Assembly: GCF_003254115.1 (NCBI RefSeq)
Contig: NZ_QKZV01000003.1
Location: 62,001 to 126,000, forward strand
Source of the DNA: Hydrotalea sandarakina
GTDB lineage: Bacteria; Bacteroidota; Bacteroidia; Chitinophagales; Chitinophagaceae
Reading direction: 5' to 3'
DNA: 64,000 bases
The position numbers and the translations under genes are program-made. Shown piece by piece: positions 1 to 8,579 of the stretch. A model generated the notes under the pieces. The model did not search any database, had not been told where the DNA came from, and was given only the letters and a program-made list of their open reading frames with translations. Each line of letters begins with the position of its first letter. Position 1 is the stretch's first letter.

Positions 1-1004
1 AAGGTAGCTCCATAAGTATTTTGTGTGGGTGTGTTTATTTGTATTTCATACCAAAGTGATGGAAGATTTAAACCTAAATGTGGGTCATTACATAATATGG
101 GGCGCCCACTTTTGGTTTTTGTTCCATTCACAGCCCAGTTGTTACTACCATTGTTTTTGTTGGGAATAATGGGTGGAATGGCTGTTGTATTACCACCTGC
201 AATACCATAATAAACAGAATCAATATTGGCAGGAATTTTAGGTATAATAGATGGCTTTTCGAATTTGGTTCCAATAGGCAAAATTGGATCCAATGAATCA
301 GCTCTATCGGGAAATAATTTTTGAAACAAATTGTATCCCAACAAATTTTTGGTATTCGTCATCAATAAATCATCATCGCCCTGTCCGGTTAAATCGTACG
401 ACATGAATTTTAGAAACAAAGCAGAACGCATGTTAGTCCACAATTCAGGTTGCACATTCAATAATTTAAATTCAATGGGCCATTCAGAAGGTTTTAGTTG
501 TTGAATGTAAGCGTTTACCCCTGCAGTATAAGCATCCATCGCTGCTTTAACTTCCGGGTCGGCTTCCATTACCTTTAATGAATTTTCAGCCGCATAAACC
601 ATACCCAATCTTCTAAAATATTTATCTATGGCTAATCCGTCTTTACCAATCATTTCACTCAAACGCCCACCGGCAACATTTGTTTCAAACTCCATTTGAA
701 ACAAACGGAATTTAGCATGCAAATAGCCTTGTAAAAAATAGGCATCCGCATCATTTTCTGCATATATATGCGGCACCAATCTACTATCGAAATACACATC
801 AGCTTTTCCTTTTAGTTGCGGTAATATCAATTTACCGCCAAAATTGGTATTTTCAGCTTCGGCATTTTGCCAAAAGCCTAGTTGTGGCGATAAAAAATAA
901 CCCAAACGAGGGGTTTTCGACTTTCCCGCAGGCAACTGAACATTTAATACAACAATTAAAGCAATGGTAATAATTGCAGCTATTGCAGCGTAAACATATT
1001 TCAT
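1..1004 (-). CDS. Penicillin acylase family protein (peptidase S45), partial
   Basis: The start lies at 1004 and the gene runs off the left edge, leaving about 334 visible residues. S45 enzymes are N-terminal-nucleophile hydrolases that cut an acyl group from an amide (penicillins, acyl-homoserine lactones, other N-acyl compounds). The precursor cuts itself so that a serine becomes the beta-chain N-terminus. Seen here: a hydrophobic N-terminus (residues 5-20, signal or anchor), the alpha-chain motif HIYAENDADAYFLQGY at 79-94, and the processing site GSNNWAVNG with the predicted nucleophile Ser287, followed by NDPHLG. The downstream Asn needed for the oxyanion hole is outside the window. The true substrate cannot be told from sequence. 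Family assignment is firm. Confidence 0.9.
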   Translation of the reverse strand, partial: MKYVYAAIAAIITIALIVVLNVQLPAGKSKTPRLGYFLSPQLGFWQNAEAENTNFGGKLILPQLKGKADVYFDSRLVPHIYAENDADAYFLQGYLHAKFRLFQMEFETNVAGGRLSEMIGKDGLAIDKYFRRLGMVYAAENSLKVMEADPEVKAAMDAYTAGVNAYIQQLKPSEWPIEFKLLNVQPELWTNMRSALFLKFMSYDLTGQGDDDLLMTNTKNLLGYNLFQKLFPDRADSLDPILPIGTKFEKPSIIPKIPANIDSVYYGIAGGNTTAIPPIIPNKNNGSNNWAVNGTKTKSGRPILCNDPHLGLNLPSLWYEIQINTPTQNTYGAT

Positions 1005-1145
1005 AGACAAGATTTGTTTCAATGGTTTTTAATCAGCACTATCTTGGAATTAATTGCAAATAATCATTATTTATATCCGAATACAAATGATTGTTGATTG
1101 AAAATAACAAATTTTTGCATACATCAACAAATTTGTTACAGAGAT

Positions 1146-2255
1146 TTATGAAGCTTTCATATTGTTGAATAATTGCAACAATCGTTGAATCTCTTCTTTC
1201 GTATTATAGGCATGCAAAACTATTCTTAGTCGCTCTGCACCTTTGGGTACGGTGGGATATAGTATGGGGCGCACTGCTATTCCATTTTTCTGTAAAAACT
1301 GAGCTACTGTAATTACCTGTTCATTGCCGGGTATAACCACCCCTTGAATGGGAGTTTGTGAATTGAGTTTTTGAAATGGAATGTTTGCTTGTTGAAATTG
1401 TTGAATGTGCTGCTGCAATAAACTACGTGCTGATTCCATAGTTGGGAACAGTTGATACGACTTCATTATACCCTGTACCAATATGGGTGGCAAAGCCGTA
1501 GTATAAATAAGCGGGCGAGAAAAATTAATTAAATATTTTTTTAACCTGTTAGAACCTACAACCACAGCACCCTGGCATCCTAATGCTTTTCCAAATGTAT
1601 GAATACGTGCAAACACACTGTTTTGTACTTGCAAATGTTGGGTTAACCCCTCGCCTTTATTTCCAATAATACCGGTTGCATGCGCTTCATCAATAATTAA
1701 ATGAGCCCCATACTTTTGCGATACATGAATCAAATCTTGTAATGGACAAACATCGCCGTCCATACTGAAAACCGATTCTGTAACAATAAAAACATTGCCT
1801 TTTGCAGTCTTTAATTTATCTTCCAACTGCTGCATATCATTGTGCTTAAATGAAAAACTTTGTGCAAAAGAAAGCCTTACCCCTTCGCGTATGGAAGCAT
1901 GCGAGAGAGCATCGTATAAAATAGTATCGCCTTTTTGTGGTATGGAAGATAAAACGCCCACATTTGCATCATAACCGGAATTGAATAAAAGTGCCGACTC
2001 TGTTTCATGAAAACCGGCAATTATTTTCTCCGCTTCTTCTATTAATGCATAATTGCCTGACAAAAGACGTGACCCCGTTGATCCGAATGCCAAATAATTG
2101 GAAGCTTCCACATGAATCAACTGATTTTTCACAATGCCCAAATAATCATTCGAAAAAAAATCAACAGCATTCATATCGGGCAATTGCAGCTTTCGTAATA
2201 ATCCAAGTGCAGTTCGCTCTTCAATTTTTTTATCAAGAAAATGGTCGTTATACAT
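1146..2255 (-). CDS. bioF: 8-amino-7-oxononanoate synthase-like PLP enzyme
   Basis: 369 residues, full length for the alpha-oxoamine synthase family (class I/II aminotransferase fold). BioF joins pimeloyl-ACP/CoA with L-alanine to give 8-amino-7-oxononanoate, the first committed ring-forming step to biotin. Seen: FSNDYLG at 34-40, GSTGSRLLSGN at 58-68, the cofactor-binding DEAHATG starting at Asp189, and the PLP lysine Lys223 in HTFGKALG. No other biotin gene is next to it, so a related function (2-amino-3-ketobutyrate ligase, or an unlinked AONS paralogue) is possible. A -7 box sits only 4 nt before the ATG, on a short divergent region shared with miaE. Confidence 0.82.
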   Translation of the reverse strand: MYNDHFLDKKIEERTALGLLRKLQLPDMNAVDFFSNDYLGIVKNQLIHVEASNYLAFGSTGSRLLSGNYALIEEAEKIIAGFHETESALLFNSGYDANVGVLSSIPQKGDTILYDALSHASIREGVRLSFAQSFSFKHNDMQQLEDKLKTAKGNVFIVTESVFSMDGDVCPLQDLIHVSQKYGAHLIIDEAHATGIIGNKGEGLTQHLQVQNSVFARIHTFGKALGCQGAVVVGSNRLKKYLINFSRPLIYTTALPPILVQGIMKSYQLFPTMESARSLLQQHIQQFQQANIPFQKLNSQTPIQGVVIPGNEQVITVAQFLQKNGIAVRPILYPTVPKGAERLRIVLHAYNTKEEIQRLLQLFNNMKAS

Positions 2256-2259
2256 AAGT

Positions 2260-2267
2260 CAAAACTA
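2260..2267 (-). promoter_or_regulatory. -7 promoter box of bioF
   Basis: TAGTTTTG on the minus strand fits the Bacteroidota TAnnTTTG consensus. It ends 4 nt before the bioF ATG, so the transcript would be leaderless or nearly so. No TTG lies at the ideal 19-nt spacing. Confidence 0.5.
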
Positions 2268-2317
2268 ATGAAATACTATTGTTTAGCTGAATATGAGGAA
2301 AGAATACCTGAGGGTAG

Positions 2318-2325
2318 TAATTTTG
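2318..2325 (+). promoter_or_regulatory. -7 promoter box of miaE
   Basis: TAATTTTG fits TAnnTTTG and lies 16 nt before the miaE start. No TTG at -33 is seen at exact spacing. Confidence 0.5.
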
Positions 2326-2341
2326 CCGGGAATACTTTTTT

Positions 2342-2950
2342 ATGGAAGATACCGTAGATGTAAAATCAATTTTAAATCTGCAATTGGTAACTGACCCACG
2401 TTGGGTACAATTGGCCTCCATTAGTACGGAAGCTATTTTAACCGATCATGCTTACTGTGAACAAAAAGCGGCCATTTCATGTATTTCAATTATTCAACAC
2501 TATTCTTCCAAAAAAGAAATAGTGCATAAACTGTCCCCCATTGTTACGGAAGAATGGGGACATTTTCGGTTGGTATTGCAAGAATTGGAAAAAAGAAAAC
2601 TGAATTTAGGGAAGCAACGTAAAGACGTGTACGTTAATCAATTGTTAGCCTTTCAACAAAAAGGCGGTAGTGAAGAAGGACGTTTATTAGATAAACTTTT
2701 AACCATGGCTTTGATTGAAGCACGCAGTTGCGAACGTTTTAAGCGACTTAGTGAAGGATTAGAAGATGCCGGTTTACGAAAATTTTACAGGCGCTTTATG
2801 GAAAGTGAAGCCGGCCATTATACATTATTTATTGAATTAGCTCGATTGTATTTCCCTGCTGAAAAAGTAAATGAACGTTGGAAGCAATGGCTGGCTTATG
2901 AAGCACAAGTAATGCAAAGCAGTGAATTAAGAGGCGATAGAATACACTAA
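2342..2950 (+). CDS. miaE: tRNA-(ms2io6A)-hydroxylase MiaE
   Basis: 202 residues, the normal size of MiaE, a ferritin-like di-iron monooxygenase that hydroxylates the isopentenyl (ms2i6A) group at tRNA position 37. The four-helix di-iron ligand pattern is visible: Glu40, E71-x-x-H74 (EEWGH), Glu126 in ALIEARSCERF, and E156-x-x-H159 (ESEAGHY). Transcribed divergently from bioF as a single gene. The start at 2342 follows a TAATTTTG box. The family is well known in Bacteroidota; function by homology only. Confidence 0.9.
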   Translation: MEDTVDVKSILNLQLVTDPRWVQLASISTEAILTDHAYCEQKAAISCISIIQHYSSKKEIVHKLSPIVTEEWGHFRLVLQELEKRKLNLGKQRKDVYVNQLLAFQQKGGSEEGRLLDKLLTMALIEARSCERFKRLSEGLEDAGLRKFYRRFMESEAGHYTLFIELARLYFPAEKVNERWKQWLAYEAQVMQSSELRGDRIH

Positions 2951-2963
2951 TGATAAGACATAT

Positions 2964-3968
2964 TTAATCATTGATTGTATTTGTAAAATAATCCAGCACA
3001 TGGTGCAAAGGAAGGTATGGATGCACTTTCAACAATTGCTGTGTTAGAGTAGCATATTTTCTTAAAAATGTTTGATGCTGTTGTGATTTGGGATTTGAGG
3101 AAACATGCCGCCTGGCTATTTGTATTTCCTCAATTTGTTCAATTAAATCAATAGTTTCAGCAGTCATACAAGCTTCTTTCAGCTTAGTCCAAACATATTC
3201 TGTTGCTGCATGGTTAGGGTGAACTAAATCTTCCGCATAAAACCGATAATCGCGCAAATCATCAATTACTAGTTCATAAGCAGGGAAATAATAAAGCTGT
3301 GGTAACTGCTCTACTAAATAATGCACAGCACTAATTAAAGCTGCTTTGCTTCGGTTATTATTAATTACACCTTCGCGTAAATGCCTTACAGGACTAATTG
3401 TAAAAATTACTTTTATGTTTTTATTAAATGCACCCAATCTATCTAACATAGTTCCCAATACAGTAATTACTTGTGTAGTATCCATTAATTTTTTTTGAAA
3501 CCATGCTGCAGGTGCTTTATGATTATTTGCAGCAACGGTACCGGGTTTAGCATTGGCCGCTTCAGCAGTTAAAGTATATACCCAAGCAGAACCTAAGGTA
3601 ACAATAAGATAATCGGCTGTTTGCAAAAATTGATGCGCATTAACAATTGAAGCATTCATTTTTTCTGTTGCTTCATCGGCAGTTACACCGGAAAAGCGAC
3701 TATGAAATTGCCAGCTATGCCAACTTTCATTCAAAAAGAATAAATCAGCAGGGGTATATTCTTTTTTTGAAATAATGTTAATGATTGCTTCAGCTACACT
3801 TACCGGATTAAATAAAATTCCATTAGGATTTTGATGTACCCGAAATCCTGCATTGATTAATTTTTCACCTATGTTTTCTGTAAAACAGGAACCTATCAAC
3901 ATTATTTTGTGTTGATGATGAATAGGCATTGCTAATTTTTGAACATCAAATTCGGCATGAAACTTCAT
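2964..3968 (-). CDS. GSCFA domain-containing protein
   Basis: 334 residues. The GSCFA family is named for a motif seen here as GSCFTENIG at residues 26-34, which resembles the catalytic-serine block of SGNH/GDSL hydrolases. A late D-x-x-H-like block (EDLVHPNHAATEYVW) supports that fold. The substrate is unknown; an esterase or acyltransferase role on glycans is an inference from the fold. No signal peptide. It is the last gene of a tight minus-strand run (Nudix > rlmB > HMG-CoA lyase > this), 18 nt after the previous gene. Confidence 0.85.
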   Translation of the reverse strand: MKFHAEFDVQKLAMPIHHQHKIMLIGSCFTENIGEKLINAGFRVHQNPNGILFNPVSVAEAIINIISKKEYTPADLFFLNESWHSWQFHSRFSGVTADEATEKMNASIVNAHQFLQTADYLIVTLGSAWVYTLTAEAANAKPGTVAANNHKAPAAWFQKKLMDTTQVITVLGTMLDRLGAFNKNIKVIFTISPVRHLREGVINNNRSKAALISAVHYLVEQLPQLYYFPAYELVIDDLRDYRFYAEDLVHPNHAATEYVWTKLKEACMTAETIDLIEQIEEIQIARRHVSSNPKSQQHQTFLRKYATLTQQLLKVHPYLPLHHVLDYFTNTIND

Positions 3969-3986
3969 GAATGAAAAAAATACGGA

Positions 3987-4856
3987 TTAAACAAAAATTT
4001 CGGCGGCCAGTTGAATACTTTTTTCTAATGCAGATTGATTAAAATTAAAGTCTTTACCAATTTGTTGAAAGTATTCCATAATTACCAGGCTATCCATATT
4101 TCCTACCAATTCATCTTGTGCCATTGGGCAGCCGCCATAACCACGAATAGCACCATCAAATCGAATGCAGCCACCTTCGTATGCTGCAGATAGTTTAGCC
4201 ATTCTATTTTGGGCGGATGCATGCAAATGTGCACCAAAAATAATGTTAGGATATTCCGGAATAAGTACTTCAAAAGCAGCCTTTATTTGATTTGGGGTTG
4301 CAACACCCACTGTATCGGCTAATGAAATAATGCCAATATTTTTTTGCACCATAGCATCGGCCCATTGCAATAATATTTCACCATTATAGGCATCACCATA
4401 TGGATTACCAAAGCCCATGCTTAAATACACCACCAAAGTTTTATTATTTTTTAAACACAATTCCTGAATAGCATCAATGGTATGCAAACTTTCTTCTTGT
4501 GTACTGTTGGTATTGCGTAACTGAAAAGTGGGTGATACAGAAAATGGAAAACCTAAATAAGTTATTTCATCAAACATTACTGCCGATTCAGCACCACGTA
4601 CATTAGCAACTATGGCCAATAACTTAGTGTTTGTATTGTGAAGGTTTAAACCTTTTAAAACATCAACAGTGTCGGCCATTTGTGGAATGGCTTTGGGGGA
4701 AACAAAGCTGCCAAAATCAATAGTGTGAAAACCAACTTGTAATAATTGATTGATATAATTTATTTTTTGCTGAGTGGGTATAAAATCATGCCATCCTTGC
4801 ATGGCATCGCGGGGGCACTCAATCAATTGTATATTGTTCAATGTGTCATTTTTCAT
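3987..4856 (-). CDS. mvaB: Hydroxymethylglutaryl-CoA lyase
   Basis: 289 residues, typical length. HMG-CoA lyase splits HMG-CoA into acetoacetate and acetyl-CoA in leucine degradation. Seen: the N-terminal ECPRDAMQG with the catalytic Arg16-Asp17 pair, the metal-binding HLH at His210/His212 (FGAHLHAS), SLADTVGVATP at 178-188, and the signature GYGGCPMA with catalytic Cys243. The TIM-barrel DRE-metallolyase layout is complete. Its neighbours (rRNA methyltransferase, Nudix, GSCFA) are unrelated in pathway. The 11-nt gap to rlmB suggests co-transcription. Confidence 0.9.
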   Translation of the reverse strand: MKNDTLNNIQLIECPRDAMQGWHDFIPTQQKINYINQLLQVGFHTIDFGSFVSPKAIPQMADTVDVLKGLNLHNTNTKLLAIVANVRGAESAVMFDEITYLGFPFSVSPTFQLRNTNSTQEESLHTIDAIQELCLKNNKTLVVYLSMGFGNPYGDAYNGEILLQWADAMVQKNIGIISLADTVGVATPNQIKAAFEVLIPEYPNIIFGAHLHASAQNRMAKLSAAYEGGCIRFDGAIRGYGGCPMAQDELVGNMDSLVIMEYFQQIGKDFNFNQSALEKSIQLAAEIFV

Positions 4857-4867
4857 AACCTACGTAA

Positions 4868-5638
4868 TTAGGATAATTTATTTGCAGAAATAGAACTAAA
4901 CTGCCTCTGCTTTAATGCTTCATACAGTACAATACCAGCTGCAACCGATACATTAAATGAATCAAAATTTCCTGCCATAGGAATTTTAAAAAAATAATCT
5001 GCTGCTTTGGCTAAGTAAGGTTGAACGCCCCTACCTTCAGCACCCATAATAATACAGGCAGGTATTGTTAAATTTAATTCAAATACATTTTTTTCAGCTC
5101 TCATTTCTGAAGTATACACTTGTATGCCATTTAAATGCAGTGTATCTACAGCTTTCAACAAACTATTTACCCTACAAACTTGAATATGTTGTAGGGCACC
5201 GGCACTGCTTTTTAAGGCTTCTTCATTCAATGCACCTACTCCTTTATCGGGAATAATGATAGCCTGAGCACCACAACAAACAGCACTTCGTGCAATGGCA
5301 CCAATATTGCGCACATCAGTAATGCCATCTAACATAACAAACAGTGGTGCTACACCCTGCTGCACAACAAAATCAATAACCTGTTGCAAATCCATGTATG
5401 GCACTAATGCCGCAAAGGCTATGATGCCTTGATGATTAGCCTTAGTTAATGTATTCAGCTTTTCAACAGGTACCAATTGAATGGGTATTTGGTGTTGTTT
5501 AGCCAATTGCTTAATGGTAGCAATAGAATCGCCTGAAGTGTTTTTTTGCAATAGTATTTTATCAATAGCTCTACCCTGCTCAATGGCTTCTATTAATGGC
5601 TGCCTACCAATTATTAATGATGCAGATGATTTACCCAT
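4868..5638 (-). CDS. rlmB: 23S rRNA (guanosine-2'-O-)-methyltransferase RlmB, SpoU family
   Basis: 256 residues. SpoU/SPOUT enzymes transfer a methyl group from SAM to a ribose 2'-OH; RlmB acts on G2251 in the P-loop of 23S rRNA. Seen: the N-terminal substrate-binding domain opening with IIGRQPLIEAI, then the three SpoU motifs NIGAIARSA, IIMGAEGRGV and the closing NVSVAAGIVLYEAL that forms the trefoil knot. It starts 9 nt after the Nudix gene. The rRNA position is inferred from family; other SpoU paralogues exist. Confidence 0.85.
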   Translation of the reverse strand: MGKSSASLIIGRQPLIEAIEQGRAIDKILLQKNTSGDSIATIKQLAKQHQIPIQLVPVEKLNTLTKANHQGIIAFAALVPYMDLQQVIDFVVQQGVAPLFVMLDGITDVRNIGAIARSAVCCGAQAIIIPDKGVGALNEEALKSSAGALQHIQVCRVNSLLKAVDTLHLNGIQVYTSEMRAEKNVFELNLTIPACIIMGAEGRGVQPYLAKAADYFFKIPMAGNFDSFNVSVAAGIVLYEALKQRQFSSISANKLS

Positions 5639-5647
5639 AATGCAAAA

Positions 5648-6214
5648 TTAGGGTTTCCATTTGCCCTGCATCCATAATAGTTGCAGTTTTTGTAAAGCAA
5701 TAATTGATACAGCATCTGTAATGGTTCCATTTTCAACCATTGCAAATGCTTGTTGTAAGGGCACTTTTTTAATTTGTAATTCTTCCGTTTCTTCAGGCGA
5801 AGCCGAAAATTGTTGTAATTGTGTAGCTACAAACAATTCCGCAATTTCATCAGTAACAGAGTTTGATAAGTGTGCACTACCTAAATATTCCCATTTGCCT
5901 GCCTTCAACCCGGTTTCTTCCAATAATTCGCGTTGGGCTGTTTGCTGTGGCTGTTCCTTATCAGGACAACCACCCTCGGGTATTTCCCAACTGTATTGTT
6001 GCAAAGTAAATCGATATTGTCCCACCAAATAAGTATTCATTTCCTCATCAACAGGAATAACACCTACGGCTATATTTTTAAAATGCACTTTCCCATAAAT
6101 ACCTTCATTACCGGAAGGATTAATTACTTGATAGTGGTGTAATGCAATCCAATTATTTTCATATACTAAATTTTCACTTAGTATTTTCCATGGATTTTTT
6201 TCTGCGAATGGCAT
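5648..6214 (-). CDS. Nudix hydrolase (ADP-ribose pyrophosphatase type)
   Basis: 188 residues. The Nudix box is complete: the pattern G-x5-E-x7-REL-x-EE-x-GL runs from GGCPDKEQ to RELLEETGL, with the metal-binding REL and EE residues. The N-terminal half, with a VHFKNIAVGVIPV strand pair, resembles ADP-ribose/nucleoside-diphosphate-sugar pyrophosphatases. These cut X-O-P-P-nucleoside compounds as housecleaning enzymes; the exact substrate is not readable. First gene of the four-gene minus-strand operon that follows the metK terminator. Confidence 0.85.
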   Translation of the reverse strand: MPFAEKNPWKILSENLVYENNWIALHHYQVINPSGNEGIYGKVHFKNIAVGVIPVDEEMNTYLVGQYRFTLQQYSWEIPEGGCPDKEQPQQTAQRELLEETGLKAGKWEYLGSAHLSNSVTDEIAELFVATQLQQFSASPEETEELQIKKVPLQQAFAMVENGTITDAVSIIALQKLQLLWMQGKWKP

Positions 6215-6241
6215 GACAATATTTTTATGATGAAGCAGTTA

Positions 6242-6249
6242 CAAATGTA
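6242..6249 (-). promoter_or_regulatory. -7 promoter box of the Nudix-rlmB-mvaB-GSCFA operon
   Basis: TACATTTG on the minus strand, 27 nt before the Nudix ATG and just after the metK terminator. Fits TAnnTTTG; no TTG at exact -33 spacing. Confidence 0.5.
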
Positions 6250-6257
6250 AGCACAAG

Positions 6258-6287
6258 AAAAAAGGCCATCAAAACAGACGGCCTTTT
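6258..6287 (-). terminator. Rho-independent terminator of metK
   Basis: Read on the minus strand, AAAAGGCC and GGCCTTTT form an 8-bp stem around a 12-nt loop, followed by a T run. It lies 27 nt after the metK stop and before the next minus-strand promoter. Confidence 0.85.
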
Positions 6288-6313
6288 ACTATTTAGTGCA
6301 AGTAGTTAGCTAT

Positions 6314-7567
6314 TTATTTAATTCCGAAAGCTTTTTTTACCTTGGGTACATAATCTAATTTTTCCCAAGTAAATAATTCCACTTTCATTTTCTTTACTTT
6401 ACCATCTGGTGATCTAAACTCTTTTGTTACTACTTCATTCTTACGGCCCATGTGTCCGTATGCAGCGGTTTCACTATAAATTGGATTTCTTAATTTCAAA
6501 CGTTGTTCAATGAAATAAGGACGCAAATCAAATAATTCCATTACAATTTTACTGATTTCATTATCAGTCATGTTCACTTTAGCAGTGCCATAAGTATTTA
6601 CATAAATGGATGTGGGTTGTGCAACACCAATGGCATAAGAAACTTGTACCAAAATTTCATCGGCAACACCTGCTGCTACTAAATTTTTCGCAATGTGGCG
6701 CGTTGCATAAGCTGCAGAGCGGTCAACTTTTGAAGGATCTTTACCGCTGAATGCACCGCCACCATGTGCACCTTTTCCACCATAAGTGTCAACAATAATT
6801 TTTCTTCCGGTTAAACCGGTATCACCATGTGGGCCACCAACTACAAACTTACCGGTTGGGTTTATATGGTATTTAACTTGATTGTTGAATAACTTAGCGT
6901 ATTTTTTATATTTAGCTTTCACCCTTGGAATCAGAATTTCAATCATGTCTTTTCTGATTTTGGCCTGCATTTTAGCATCAGTGTCAAAATCATCATGTTG
7001 TGTTGAAATAACAATGGTATCAATCCTTACGGGTTTGTTATTATCATCATATTCCAATGTAACTTGACTTTTTGCATCGGGGCGCAAATATTTAATTTGT
7101 TTGTTTTCGCGACGCAAAGCAGCTAATTCAATTAAAATTTTTTGTGCCAGGTCTAATGAAAGCGGCATATAATCTTCGGTTTCATTAACGGCATATCCAA
7201 ACATCATACCTTGGTCGCCGGCGCCTTGTTCCTCTTTCTTTTGGCGTTCAACACCTTGATTAATGTCAGGTGACTGTTCATGAATTGCGGATAAAACGCC
7301 ACAAGAATGTGCTTCAAACATGTATTCGCTTTTAGTATAACCAATTTTGCGAATAACACCACGAGCAATTTCTTGCACATCTAAATATGCTTTTGAGCGC
7401 ACTTCACCTGCCAAAACAACTTGACCGGTTGTTACTAAAGTTTCACAAGCAACTTTAGAATTTGGGTCGAATGCCAAAAAATTATCGATTAATGCATCGG
7501 AAATCTGATCGGCAATTTTATCGGGATGCCCTTCAGATACGCTTTCAGAAGTAAATAAATATGACAT
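6314..7567 (-). CDS. metK: S-adenosylmethionine synthase
   Basis: 417 residues. MetK makes S-adenosylmethionine from ATP and methionine in the cytosol. Signatures seen: [21 protein letters not shown] at the N-terminus (the ATP-phosphate-binding His is in GHPDK), the central [10 protein letters not shown] loop, and [19 protein letters not shown] in the C-terminal domain. Somewhat longer than the E. coli enzyme (384), with small insertions as is common in Bacteroidota. It stands alone between its own promoter box and terminator, and supplies the cofactor of the several methyltransferases and QueA in this window. Confidence 0.98.
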   Translation of the reverse strand: MSYLFTSESVSEGHPDKIADQISDALIDNFLAFDPNSKVACETLVTTGQVVLAGEVRSKAYLDVQEIARGVIRKIGYTKSEYMFEAHSCGVLSAIHEQSPDINQGVERQKKEEQGAGDQGMMFGYAVNETEDYMPLSLDLAQKILIELAALRRENKQIKYLRPDAKSQVTLEYDDNNKPVRIDTIVISTQHDDFDTDAKMQAKIRKDMIEILIPRVKAKYKKYAKLFNNQVKYHINPTGKFVVGGPHGDTGLTGRKIIVDTYGGKGAHGGGAFSGKDPSKVDRSAAYATRHIAKNLVAAGVADEILVQVSYAIGVAQPTSIYVNTYGTAKVNMTDNEISKIVMELFDLRPYFIEQRLKLRNPIYSETAAYGHMGRKNEVVTKEFRSPDGKVKKMKVELFTWEKLDYVPKVKKAFGIK

Positions 7568-7594
7568 GAATACTTGATTTTATAAATACGTTTG

Positions 7595-7602
7595 CAAATA
7601 TA
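7595..7602 (-). promoter_or_regulatory. -7 promoter box of metK
   Basis: TATATTTG on the minus strand, 27 nt before the metK ATG; fits TAnnTTTG. No SAM riboswitch is visible in the short leader. Confidence 0.5.
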
Positions 7603-7662
7603 AGCGTAATGTTATTTGAAATGTTTGTAATTAAACGGTTGTTCGTTTTATGTGCATAAGGT

Positions 7663-8475
7663 TTATTTAGACAGTTCCTGAAACAATTCAATGTATTCAG
7701 AAAGGTCAGAGTCTAACCCTTTAAAAGGAACTATTGTTTTACCTTTTAGTTTAGCAATATCATCAGCTAATTTTTTTTCAATCATTTCATCGCCAATAGT
7801 AACTGCATCCGCAAAATGAGCACCTCCCCTGAATAGGGCAGTGTTGTTGGCCTCTTTATATAACTCTAAATCTTTTTCTTTTATGTTGGCATTAATAACA
7901 GCCTTTTTTACAAAATCAGCACCTAAGTTTTCTTGAAAGGTATTTTGGCCAACCGTAAATACAACTTTACTATTGCTAAACATTGCTTCGCGTTTATACG
8001 CTGTTTTAATATAGGCAGGAATAAGGCCTGTCATCCATCCACTGCAATGAATTACATCGGGTGCCCATCCAAATTTTTTTACGGTTTCCAAAGCCCCTCT
8101 TGCAAAAAATATGCTTCTCAAACCATTGTCTTCAAACCAATTTTCATCATCATCATGAAAAATGTGTTTGCGTTTAAAGAAGTCTTCATTTTCTAAAAAA
8201 TATACCTGTAATCTGGCATTGGGTAATGATGCTACTTTAATTTGTAAAGGATAATCATCATCATCAACTGAAACATTAATACCCGATAAACGAACTACTT
8301 CATGCAAGCGATGCCTGCGTTCATTAATTACACCAAAACGCGGCATAATGCACCGCACTTCCAAACCACTGTCATTGCTTTTTATTGCAAGCCTGTTCAC
8401 CACTTCTGCAAACTCTGTCAGCTCTAAATAGGGCGACATTTCGGTTGCAATAAATAAAATTCTTTTCTTTGACAT
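7663..8475 (-). CDS. Glycogen/starch synthase-like protein, N-terminal (GT5) domain only
   Basis: 270 residues, against about 480 for a complete glycogen synthase. It matches the N-terminal Rossmann half of family GT5: opening RILFIATEMSPYLE, CIMPRFGVINERRH, and DVIHCSGWMTGLIPAYIK (equivalent to the DVVHAHDW region). The ADP-glucose-binding KTGGL-type lysine motif is replaced at the start, and the C-terminal GT1 half is absent. It ends in a proper stop, so it does not look like a fresh truncation. Catalytic activity is doubtful; a regulatory or binding role is possible. Stand-alone gene between metK and panC. Confidence 0.75.
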   Translation of the reverse strand: MSKKRILFIATEMSPYLELTEFAEVVNRLAIKSNDSGLEVRCIMPRFGVINERRHRLHEVVRLSGINVSVDDDDYPLQIKVASLPNARLQVYFLENEDFFKRKHIFHDDDENWFEDNGLRSIFFARGALETVKKFGWAPDVIHCSGWMTGLIPAYIKTAYKREAMFSNSKVVFTVGQNTFQENLGADFVKKAVINANIKEKDLELYKEANNTALFRGGAHFADAVTIGDEMIEKKLADDIAKLKGKTIVPFKGLDSDLSEYIELFQELSK

Positions 8476-8513
8476 GAATTAAGTCAATTTACGTGAGGCA
8501 AAATTTAAGGGTG

Positions 8514-8521
8514 CAAAGTTA
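8514..8521 (-). promoter_or_regulatory. -7 promoter box of the GT5-domain gene
   Basis: TAACTTTG on the minus strand, 38 nt before the ATG at 8475; fits TAnnTTTG. Confidence 0.45.
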
Positions 8522-8565
8522 AATAAAATACACCAAATAGGTGATAAATGCCCTTTTATACAAAA

Positions 8566-8573
8566 TAATTTTG
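8566..8573 (+). promoter_or_regulatory. -7 promoter box of panC
   Basis: TAATTTTG, 6 nt before the ATG at 8580. It lies inside the 13 extra codons opened by an upstream GTG, which argues for the ATG as the real start. Confidence 0.5.
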
Positions 8574-8579
8574 AACAAA

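Noticed and set aside
5661-6032. 123-codon cysteine-rich frame opposite the Nudix hydrolase
   Set aside because: Antisense to an intact Nudix box gene; cysteines arise from reverse-complemented common codons.
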